From Branchiostoma floridae (Eukaryota > Chordata > Leptocardii > Amphioxiformes > Branchiostomatidae), in assembly GCF_000003815.2 (NCBI RefSeq), contig NC_049982.1, positions 17,122,365-17,186,364 on the forward strand: a DNA stretch of 64,000 nucleotides, written 5' to 3'. Shown piece by piece: positions 13,201 through 25,200 of the stretch (positions within the stretch are counted from its first letter, which is position 1; each line of letters opens with the position of its first letter). A program made the position numbers and the translations under genes. The notes under the pieces were generated by a model. The model made no database searches. It saw only the letters and a list, made by a program, of their open reading frames with translations, and was not told the DNA's origin.

Positions 13201-16200
13201 CTCAATGCGCCGAGTGCAGTGCAGTCGAAAGTAAGAGCATCAGATTCAGATGTTGGTATAACTATTTCTGTTGTTGCAATTTTGTGTTTGAGGACACCAA
13301 ATTTTCTCAACTTCTAGCATATTTCTCTTTGAAACATCTTCTTTGTTTTTTGGATGGGAATGACATTATATAGAATACAACGAGGTATATAAATGTATTC
13401 CGTATAACCATCGGTCCCAGCCCTTCCACAGGTTGGATAGCCACAGTCGGGCTGGACATACATGTATGATGATACAAAATATGCCGTGTTGTGTTCTACA
13501 TGATGTACACACCAAGTAGCACTGTAGTTGTGATACATTATGATAGATTTGGTTTCCAGCTACTAAAGACTGATTCTAATACTCTTGTAAACTTCTTGGA
13601 ATCACGAAGATACCTTTGTCAGTCTGATTTGACCAATCATTGTAAGGTCTGGAATGGTTCCTTCTATGCTCTATCCTTGATTCCTTATAGCTAATTTCTG
13701 TCACAGCCCTGTCCTAATTTGCGAAATCAACTTTCTAATATTCACCTATATAGAATATAGAATAAATCTGACTTCAGTCACAATACGTCAAAATGTGTCT
13801 GAGAGCCAGACAAGTCTGACAATGACATGTAGGTTAATAAGTTTGGGACTCAAAACAGCTATGAGATCATGCGATTTGTCTTCTTCCACGACTATATGCC
13901 AATAAGCCTGAACCATGACCTTCCGTACCCCGATATGTTGGCTTTATACATTTGCCCGAGCTGTTGGGTACTTGTGCTGAGGTGTCAGACAGATAAATCT
14001 GAGTTATTAGGTGGGATTTTCTGACATATGGAATAACACCATATAATTCCTGTTTTGACCAAAAAAAAAGCTGTCTCCAATCAGATGTTGGCAGTCACGA
14101 CATCTTGAAAAAACTGGGTGTACATGTAAATTGGGCAAAATAAATTAATAGCAGGCCACATGCAATGACTTCTGGAAGAGAATGATAATGATTATGATGG
14201 TAAAAGATTGCAGTACACCTTGTAATTGTCAACAGACTCAACACCATATTTTGCAGGCCTGGGGAATTATGCTTTATGAATAGACATTTTCCATCCATAT
14301 TCTTCTTTATTCTTAACCTTCTAATATTCTCATTGAAACAATAACAGGTTTGAGCCCATGATGTAGCTGTCAATAGTTGACATAGAATTCACTGTTGCTC
14401 TGAGTCAATGTTCCAGTCTGTTGCCACAGGGGAAAATTTTATATCATTCATGGCTTCCTTTCAGAATATCTTGTCATGGCATCACACATTTTCCCCTCCA
14501 TCCTGAAAACAATTCCTTTCCTTTCTTGGTTGTGATGAACAGCAGTGCAATTGAAACGCATTTCCCTTCTTATTGTTTTACTTTGATCTTGCGTTAGACA
14601 GAAAAAACATGGAGGCACACAAGGCCCCATAACCAGAATCTGCAGGGATGAGCCATTTTAGATAACAGTAATCCTCCTGCCTGAAAAGCAACTACATTTT
14701 GGGTTGATTACGTCACCAGTGACAGAAAATGGTTGACTCTGCAACGTCATTGCACCAAGGTTTGTCTACGAGGCTGTACCACAAAGGTCATCATATACTA
14801 TTCATGGAATCCCTCCATACGCCATTTTCCTATTGAAAACAGATCACACCTTTGCTTTGTGTCAACTGCTACAAGTAATTTTTTCTCATGACACAATCCA
14901 AAGATTCTGATACCACAATTACAAATCACATTCAATCATCATTCCACACCGCCACCATTAACATTATCTACATCCTGTATAGTGTACCGCACATCAGCAT
15001 CACGTAGGCTAGCTCATTGTAAAATCAATTAAACCAACCCCTCCTATCCCTAGTGTATCAGTTATAAGATCTTCAACCTACCTGCTATGACAGAGGTAAC
15101 AGCACATACACAGTGCTACCAGCACTAGACACATATAACAGGAGAAAACGGCAAGTCCAACCATTGCAATATCACCATCTACAGCCTCCTCCATGGCTGG
15201 CAGAGCTTCCTGTTATACTTAAGGCCTCCTGGGAACGCCAGCAAATTGCTTATCTGCTTCTGAGATGGGCAACAATTAAACCGGCATAACAGCAGGCCTA
15301 CAGTCTGATAATGCACCGAGAGTTACGCAGACTCTATCTCCAAATTTATATGACAAAGACAATATAGATCCTGCCATTACCTCATGTACACACACATATA
15401 TTAATGTGGAATAAAAAAAAAACATGTGAATCGTACATGCACAGCAGCATTTACCACATCTTCATGGCATATCCAGAGGAGTCTGCTAATGTTATGAATG
15501 GAATATATAATCATCAGTGAAAAGGTTGCTTTATTATGATTAGTGCAAGGGCATCAGAGGGCCACGCAACACTGACCACAAAAAGTTCTAATGGTAAGCC
15601 ACTAAGAAATTCCCATTTAAGATCAGTTCTGGAGATAAGTGTTGGGTTCTGATTGATTTTCAATATGCCGGAGGGTTGTGTGTTAATTGTGCCAAGTCTG
15701 CAGATCTGCTCCCCGTATTCTATTCACATCACACACACGTTCAGGTCTACTCTGCAACATGGGACACATACTGACATAGGCAAGAATATAACATGGATGT
15801 GGATTTATGCAGTCTGATGGATGGGTGTTATTACCATGCAGCCCACAATATTTCAGCGGGCATGAACCTGCCTAGCAGTCTTAAGTTATATCATGACAGG
15901 AAGATATAATGCTGTAGTGCTGAAGGCCAAGCTAACAAGCAACTGCTGTTTAAAATTCATGGTAATTTCCTTTGCCGAGAAGGATTTCTTTTCGTTATGT
16001 GTGTGTTTGTGTTAGTTAGTTAGTTAGTTTGTTTGTTTGTTTGTGTGCAGAATAACTCGAGAAGCTACAAATGGATTCTTACATTGAATGTGGGAAGGGG
16101 TCGAAAAGAATCAAGTTCATTAAAGGACCTTCAAGCAGCTTTCTATTGTATTTCTACAAACTTCTGATTTGGATATCTCATCCTCTGTGAAAATTCAAGC

Positions 16201-19200
16201 GTCCCAGACGGTGAAACGCCGTTTGCGACAACCGTCCAATGCGTCTCAAATTATTGGGACGCTTTGGACGGTTATGGCAGCGGACGGCATGGGACGGCCT
16301 TTAGAACGCCCGAAGAAACGTCAAAGACGGCCCGAACGGCATAAAAAACGCTTGGACGCGTCTAGATTGGCACTTTTGACGCGTCCAGAGGGACGTCGGG
16401 GCCGTCCGAAACGGCATCTGAAAGCGGGCACCCAGACGCTCCCGCGTCCGTAGGGCGCCCCCCCCGCTGGGAACAGACGTCTCCGCGGGCAAACCGGACG
16501 CCGATTGCGACGGACGTAGATGACGTAATCCAGGCTGCTGGGACGGTCCGGACGCCGATTGGGACGGTCGTAGATTACGTGATCCAGGCTGCCAGGACGA
16601 ACTGTAGCCTTCGCCAGGCCATCCCACGGGGGTATGGATCGTAAAATTCGACAGAAAATGGAATAGCCAAGGAATAGCCAATAGAGTCAGTCATCGCCAA
16701 GGTTAACATCTGGACCAAACGTCTAGCAAACTTTTCTCCTTCAAGACGCAACTTGTAGTTTAATAGTAATATAATAGTCAGGCAGTATGGGAGGGGCATT
16801 TGGAACGTGTGCAGACGGCTTTCCGGACGCCGTTTCTGACGGCGTCTGGTCACGGCTATGATTTTATGGCCTCTAGGGATAAGCGTTCCCACATACCAAA
16901 CATACAAATATTCAGCCAGGCAGTGAATTGTAGAAGACCACCCACCACCGGGCCGTCAGGTTTAGCTAAAATCAAACACAACTTGAACAAATTTCTTCCT
17001 AAATTCAGACATACACGTACTCCGCGGCGTTTAATCAACTTTGCTACATGTACGAAATTCAATCCGGCCTTCAATCGTGTCCACGCCTTTTTGTGCCGCC
17101 GTGCCGACACGTTACATCAGAATGGACGAGCCCAAATAACATCAAGGGTAAATACAGGACGTTTGAAATTTTCTATCGTAAATTTTAATTGCACCAGTAT
17201 TTATTAAAGACTGGATATATAAATGTGAAATAACGTTAAATTTTCTACAAAGATCATAAGTCATTTTTATTTCGAGGTAGCGAAATAAAGTCTTCCGTTT
17301 CATAAGTTCCTAACCCCAAGTAGTTGGAAGAGCCGACTAAGATTTTGATTGGCACCGGCAAAATCGGTAGGTGCTATCTCATTATCTGTTGTCTAAATCT
17401 ACATTTTAACAGCATTATCATTCTTAATAGAAACAACAGATATTTTTTACAAGTATTCTACAACGTGTTCATAATTCTTTTTATTTTGTGGCATCAAAAC
17501 AAGATCCTAAATTTTATCATTTCTTCGCGTATGTGGGGAGGGCACCCGTAACAACAAGTCGTCGGTAAACTTTGCAACAGATGAATGTACAAAAAATGAG
17601 AATAAAATGCGAAGTATTCACTTACCGGCGCCTGCAAAGTATCGACAATCAGCTAACGCTAGAACCGCTGCTTCTTTTGACGTCTGTCACATCTGTGATT
17701 TCTGCTGTCCAAGGTTTGCTGCTTCGAGTAAGTAGTATAATTTTTCCCCCTTGTCGGCGCACGACAAATAATTTTTGTACATTCTTTTTAGTATAAATAA
17801 CGGATACAGTCATCGCCGTAAACCCAACCTCAGCACAATGTCGTACAAACATCAGCTGCTACGTCTAGACGTGAAGTCCTTGGTCCAAAAGTGCGCAAAA
17901 TTTAACAAACGGACATGAAATCCACAGAAATAGTCACCTTCTGAACATAAGTCCTGCAACCGCCGGAGTGTTCAACGGTCTGAAATTCGAATTCACCCGC
18001 TGAAATTGGCGCATGTGCAGAAGTTAAAACGTCATGTTTCCCGTGGGGATCATAAGAAAAGACGCAGCCGTCTGCCGGCGTCGGGTGACTAAGTATTTTA
18101 TAGCCCCGTCAGTGGCCGTCTCCGACGGCAATGGAAGGTCTTTCAGCCGTTCGGGCGTTCACCATAAAAACTGACAGAACGGCACGGACGCTCACGATGT
18201 GTCCGCGGCCGTTTTGGACCGCAATGAACGCGTCCAGAACGTCTGAAACGCGCTCGGACGCCATTGGACGCTTGTAGACGCCGTCCGGGCAGTTTCGGAC
18301 GCTTGAATTTTCACAGAGGATGTCCTTGACATGCTAGGGATGTGATTTTTCAGCGGTCTTAGTGTAGGTATGCCCGGAATTTGTCAGAAACTTTAAAAGA
18401 GAATTACTCACAGGTTTAATGAACTGTCATGATGTTAAGTAAATTAGTAATTAGATGCTCACAATGCAAGTCATGATCTAATTTGCCTAATCAGTGCGAG
18501 AATTTATAGATCTGCTACATTCCATGATAGAATTCTCGAGAATATAACATATGTAACTAAGAAACATTAGGCATATTGCCAAATATCAATTATGCAAATG
18601 AAGACTTCATTTGCAAAATCAATGAGAATATATTAAAAATCTACAGAAGTAGATGACAGGAATTTCATACTTGTAGCATTTGGAAGTTATTTACTTATTC
18701 ATTTTGGGAGTTAAGTAAATGTAACATCAATAGATAAAAATCATGCAAATTTAGGCCCCATTTAGATAATCTATGAGGAAACACTACTGTACAATAGATT
18801 TCTTTGCTGACATAAGACTTCATGTTTTGAACAACTTGTGTTATTCAGGTAGAGAGGTTGATCAAATATATCATCTATGCAACTGAGAACCTTTATGATA
18901 TGTCACTCAAAAATGTGAACATCATTTAGCAAAGGTATAGGCCAATGAGGTCATGAAACTGTAGCCCAAACAATATGTTTTCTTCCTGCTGGTTTCCTGA
19001 TTTGTATGTCATCATGTCAGTTTAGATTCTGAACTTCCAGGCAAATTGAGCACTGATATAAACTTTTATCATCAGATTTCATGTGTACCATAACCAAACG
19101 GTGCCAAACTGCACAAAAACATACAATCATGTATACTGGAAGTTACATATTACGATGAACGCATATCCATGCATGCCTGACCAAGACTAGTATATAGTTA

Positions 19201-22200
19201 ATCAGTCTTGCCCTGGAATGTCAATAAGGCTTGATCTAGTTTTCCCCGGGAGGGTCTTTTTAGCGAATGCCCACAAACGCCCACTCTAGAGAAGTCCGCG
19301 CTGCATGAATCTCATTTTTTTTGCTTGGGATATGTCCACGTTGTGCTCCCATGTATTAATCCTGAGTTTCAAGTCAATCCATCGACCCGAAGTGACATAA
19401 ATCAAAGTTTCGATTCTCGATGGTCTTTTTAGCGAACGCCCAGTAAAATGTCTTTTTAGCGAATGCCCACTATATCCACAAAAATATCGGCCGTCGCGCA
19501 ACGACACCTAAACCTACCGCCACAAACATGTTCAAGATGGTGTCCCATTGATGTGTACGGAGTTTCCGTGCTTTACAAGCATTTTAAGTCCCTGTTTTTC
19601 GTCAAAATGTACAGCGCCGATACTGCCATACTTTAACAATGGCAATTCAAAATGGCGGGCACTAGTCATGTGACCTCCTTGCGGGACTGTTCTATAAGTA
19701 TCGCGGGAGGGACTGTTGTAGCATAGCTTATCATACAACCATTTTAGATTGAATTCTGAACAAGATTTTCAATTCATAGTGCTATCATCTGACAGATATT
19801 TACATTGTGGTCCTTTTTTCTGTGCTATAATTACCCAGGTTTGAGGAACTTAGTGCAAATATGGATATTCACGGTGGTCAAATACGGGCTCAAAATCTCC
19901 CATGTCTAGCCGAATTCGAACCTTCTTCGATGATGTTCCATCTGACGTAATTCGAACGGAACCCGTGTTCTATTTAGGTCATCTGCGGTCATTGCAGGTA
20001 AAACCGTGCTTTCTGGCATTTTCCTCCCAACTAACTTGAATCAGGCGAAAAATATAGTTTTTAACCAATATAAAAAATTTTCTGGACATTACATCTATGC
20101 TTTCACTTTGTTTGGAACCTGTAATATGTAACGAAGCTACTGGCGTTTTTGTTGGTGACCTTGAATATCATAAGTGTTGTTTACACCGGTATCAATAACA
20201 CCCTCCCGCTCTCCGTGCGGCATGACATGCGTGCAAACATCGTTTAAGATCTCCACCAAGAATAGTCCAACATAACTCATTGACGGCTCAAAATGACCGC
20301 AACGGTTTTCCCGAGATTTCTGTTTTTGGGATTTTTAAAAAATGCCTTAGATTTTGAATTATTGGTAATTAAGTGCGAAAAATGCCATTTTTACGCATAT
20401 TTTTGACTGTAACTTTGCTTAAAATTAAAAATTAAAAAATCCCAAAAACAGAAAGTTTTATTTGCCTCTCAGATGACGAAAAATATAAAAATCGAGAATT
20501 TGCCATGGCACTTGCGGCCCATCTTATCAAGAGTATGGTCAAATTGAAGGCCTTCCTAGAAACAGAAAAAAAATCGTCTTTGGAAGCAAAATCGAAACGA
20601 AACAACTATCTCAATTCAAACGGGAAGATTCAAACTATCTAAAATTGCGAATTTAATCTTATTTTGAATACATTTTCCCTGTCATAACATCTTGTTTATT
20701 TTGAAATATTTTACGGTTAGCAAATAGTAGTCCTCTTGTAACCCGATACTCTTTCGAACTCGCATAGCAACGGGAAAGAATACCCTAGCAACCGACCGCC
20801 GTGATTGATTCTCCTCAGTGCCCAATTAATGTACAACAGGCTCAGACACATTAGTGTTATAAACCTGACTAGGGGCAGGTAACCAATACTAGAAAAACAT
20901 AGCTATTCATTATTAACAATACTATTTACATTATAATAATAACTCTTCACCAAACTGGACTTTTCTTATCTTTATTTATCACAGAAACATTGTTACAATG
21001 AGGATTTGATTAGATGAGTATCTGTTACAGTGTGTACAAACTTATTTCAAATACAAAAATGTATTTCATTTCACTTCCTAAATATTTTTAAAGTATTGGA
21101 AGAGGTTGACACATAAACAATATTAATTGCATTATTTGTGTGCAGAAAAATGTGACCACATGCTATTAATAGCCTATTTAATATAGTAATAAAATATTGG
21201 AACATGGCATGAGCGGGCTCCTCTTCTGAGTACAGAAAGGAAATGTTTTATAACATTTAGTTATGACGTAGAAAATTTCAATTGTAAAATGTACCTTTAT
21301 TAACATTGACAAACAAATTGTTTTTCTCTTCTTAATAAATGACGACAATACAGGTAAGTAAGGTGTGTTTCCTTTTATAACAGGCCAGGTAAGACGCCGT
21401 ACAGGTAAATAAGGTGTGTTTCCTTTTGTAGCAGACCAGGTAAGACACCGTACAGGTGAGTAAGGTGTGTTTCCTTGACTACAGATTAGTAAGACACCGT
21501 ACAGGTGAGTAACGTGTATTTCCTTTGATTACAGACCAGGTAAAACACCGTACAGGTGAGTAACGTGTATTTCCTTTGATTACAGAGCAGGTTAGACACC
21601 ATACAGGCGAGTAACGTGTATTTCCTTTTATAACAGGCCAGGTAAGACACCGTACAGGTAAATAAGGTGTGTTTCCTTTTATAACAGACCAGGTAAGACA
21701 CCGTATAGGTGAGTAAGGTGTGTTTCCTTTGCATATAGACTAGATAGTGTAGTATACAGGTGAGTAAGGTGTGTTTCCTTTGCCTATATACCATATAGGC
21801 CATCAAACAGGCGAGTAAGGCGTCTTTCCTTTGCCTATAGACCAGATAGGGCATTATACAGGTAAGTAAGGTGTCATTCCTTTGCCTATAGACCAGATAG
21901 GGTATTATACAGGTGAGTCAAGCAACTTTCCTTTGCCTATAGACCAGATAGGGTATTATACACTTAACTTACCTGTACAATACCATACATGTNNNNNNNN
22001 NNNNNNNNNNNNNNNNNNNNNNNNNNNNNNNNNNNNNNNNNNNNNNNNNNNNNNNNNNNNNNNNNNNNNNNNNNNNNNNNNNNNNNNNNNNNACTTGGTC
22101 TGTAATCAAAGGAAATACACGTTACTCACCTGTACGGTGTCTTACCTGGTCTGTTATAAAAGGAAACACGCCTTATTTACCTGTATGGTGTCTTACCTGG

Positions 22201-25200
22201 CCTGTTATAAAAGGAAATCCACGTTACTCGCCTGTATGGTGTCTAACCTGCTCTGTAATCAAAGGAAATACACGTTACTCGCCTGTACGGTGTCTTACCT
22301 GGTCTGCTATAAAAGGAAACACACCTTACTTACCTGTACGGTGTCTTACCTGGTCTGCTATAAAAGGAAACACACCTTACTTACCTGTACGGTGTCTTAC
22401 CTGGTCTGTAGTCAAGGAAACACACCTTACTCACCTGTACGGTGTCTTACCTGGTCTGCTATAAAAGGAAACACACCTTACTTACCTGTACGGTGTCTTA
22501 CCTGGCCTGTTATAAAAGGAAACACACCTCACTTACCTGTATTGTTGTCATTTATTAAGAAGAGAAAAACAATTTGTTTGTCAATGTTAATAAAGGTACA
22601 TTTTACAATTGAAATTTTCTACGTCATAACTAAATGTTATAAAACATTTCCTTTCTGTACTCAGAAGAGGAGCCCGCTCGTGCCATGTTCCAACATTTTA
22701 TTAGACTATTAATAGCATGTGGTCACATTTTTCTGCACACAAATAATGCAATTAATATTGTTTATGTGTCAACCTCTTCCAATACTTTAAAAATATTTAG
22801 GAAGTGAAATGAAATACATTTTTGTATTTGAAATAAGTTTGTACACACTGTAACAGATACTCATCTAATCAAATCCTCATTGTAACAATGTTTCTGTGAT
22901 AAATAAAGATAAGAAAAGTCCAGTTTGGTGAAGAGTTATTATTATAATGTAAATAGTATTGTTAATAATGAATAGCTATGTTTTTCTAGTATTGGTTACC
23001 TGCCCCTAGTCAGGTTTATAACACTAATGTGTCTGAGCCTGTTGTACATTAATTGGGCACTGAGGAGAATCAATATCCATATTTGCACTAAGTTCCTCAA
23101 ACCTGGGTAATTATAGCACAGAAAAAAGGACCACAATGTAAATATCTGTCAGATGATAGCACTATGAATTGAAAATCTTGTTCAGAATTCAATCTAAAAT
23201 GGTTGTATGATAAGCTATGCTACAACAGTCCCTCCCGCGATACTTATAGAACAGTCCCGCAAGGAGGTCACATGACTAGTGCCCGCCATTTTGAATTGCC
23301 ATTGTTAAAGTATGGCAGTATCGGCGCTGTACATTTTGACGAAAAACAGGGACTTAAAATGCTTGTAAAGCACGGAAACTCCGTACACATCAATGGGACA
23401 CCATCTTGAACATGTTTGTGGCGGTAGGTTTAGGTGTCGTTGCGCGACGGCCGATATTTTTGTGGATATAGTGGGCATTCGCTAAAAAGACATTTTACTG
23501 GGCGTTCGCTAAAAAGACCATCGAGAATCGAAAACTTTGATTTATGTCACTTCGGGTCGATGGATTGACTTGAAACTCAGGATTAATACATGGGAACACA
23601 ACGTGGACATATTCCAAGCAAAAAAAATGAGATTCGTGCAGCGCGGACTTCTCTAGAGTGGGCGTTTGTGGGCATTCGCTAAAAAGACCATGCGGTTTTC
23701 CCCAACATCTGTGGGGCGGATATTATCTTAGTCAAGATGTCCGCAAAATGTCCCCCAACAAGGCTGGAGTGTTGACAACATCTGAGAGGACTTATTAGCA
23801 GTCTATTAAAAAACATGCAATTATCTTAAACATTTAACATGCAATAAGTCTTAGACATTTACAAGTTGTTGTTGTTATTCCACGCATTTCACCATAGATC
23901 TAGAAGGAAAGTCAGGCCGCCATATTGGTTGGTCAATGTTGGGGGTTTGCATGGGATGACAAGACGGTGGTCCATAGATCATAGCATAGCACATTTTATC
24001 ATTACCAACTCGAAATACAATGTAATTAACGGATGTATACAAAATGTATTTCAGTCTCAAATATAAGCATGTACATTTGAATATATCCTATTTTGAAATG
24101 TGCCTAATGGCTTTAAAAAATTGGTAAATACCAAAAAGACTCGCTGCATGTTTTTTTATTTATAGATGCACAATGCATCCAAGGCTAGGAATAAAGTGCT
24201 CCTTATTAAACCTGTTTGTGGTCCTTTGTGGTGTTTAGGCATATCTCTGACTTTGATAGGACCTTGTGCTATCACACAATTCAAATTCAGAAATATACTA
24301 CTAGTAGTGAAAACTGCACTTGTACTATCAGAACTAGGGGTGGGTATCAGAAATTCAGGTCCAGGTATGGTTCAGCTCCAGAGGGTCAGATCCAGGTCTG
24401 GACCTGAACCTGGACATAATTATCTGTGAGAACTTATGAATAGCTGATGCTCCAAACAATGGTCCATTTCACTACAAAGGATTCTGTTTGGTGGAGTATC
24501 AGTCTGTATCTATATACCCGATATAACCGCCCTTCGGCGTAACGCACCAGCTTTGCAGGCACACAGCAGCAGCTGGTTATACTAAACTGAACTGAACAAC
24601 CAGTCACAGCTAACCTTTGTACATCTATTTGACGTCCATTGGCGTATTAAAATTTTATCTTCATGTAAACAACGGCAACTTCCTCTGTCTTAGACCAAGT
24701 TTGACCGTAAGAAAGCTTGGTAAAAAATTATCAACTCTACTTCGCTCTTGTTCTTTTCTTGGACCTGTAAGCTCAAAAACACGCGAACGCCTGCCGACAT
24801 AATCTGTTCATTTCAATTCAATCCAACATCCGGTCCACTGATGTTTTTCAGGTCCGCATGTACAGGTCCAACAAGAAAACACGGTTTTGTACCAGTACCC
24901 CACCCCTAATCAGAACAAAAGATCTGATACAGTTATTTCGGTCACTGCATGTTATCCCTTTATTGAATATGACGTCTAGTAATGATGAACCACATCATCA
25001 GGTGGGATGTCTGTCCTAATTGGCCATTAGTCAAAATTGGTCAAACGGCATGTTTGCTCATGGTTTGTGCCTATTACAGGAATCAGACTGGGTGATGACG
25101 TTAGGACTTCACAAGCTTTTCATCATGTTATTTATTGTAAGTAATGTATTTGAGGAAATGCAAGCTGATTTCCTATAAAATACAAATGGGATGTAAAATG

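Larger units (their letters stand above)
19239..23703. mobile_element. Palindromic DNA transposon (about 4.4 kb) with minisatellite core and assembly gap
   Basis: Two nearly identical inverted arms (19248-21992 and 22093-23694) are flanked by the direct repeat GTTTTCCCC at 19239-19247 and 23695-23703, a likely 9-bp target duplication. Each arm starts within a few bases of GGTCTTTTTAGCGAATGCCC. Related copies of TCTTTTTAGCGAAYGCCC recur two more times within the first 220 bp, like subterminal transposase-binding sites. Arms are close to identical wherever compared by eye. The left arm carries an extra 934-bp element. No transposase frame is visible, but the centre is not assembled. It is most simply a fold-back or very-long-TIR element; the superfamily is open (9-bp duplications fit Mutator-like). 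Confidence 0.75.

Noticed and set aside
16169-17207. Arginine-rich frames on both strands
   Set aside because: Low-complexity GACG repeats give Arg/Thr/Pro-rich translations on both strands; no coding signature.
21486-22712. Open frames of 122 and 276 codons with repeats such as [11 protein letters not shown]
   Set aside because: The 51-bp minisatellite keeps the frame open, and one frame reads through the N gap.
19532-23409. Two identical 68-codon frames in opposite orientation
   Set aside because: They are the same piece of the palindrome arms, with no similarity to a transposase or other protein.
23913-23932. YY1-like site with a CCAAT sequence on the minus strand, as a further promoter of the RING gene
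   Set aside because: The match (AATATGGCGGC) is good but no exon with a donor and start codon follows before the next transposon.
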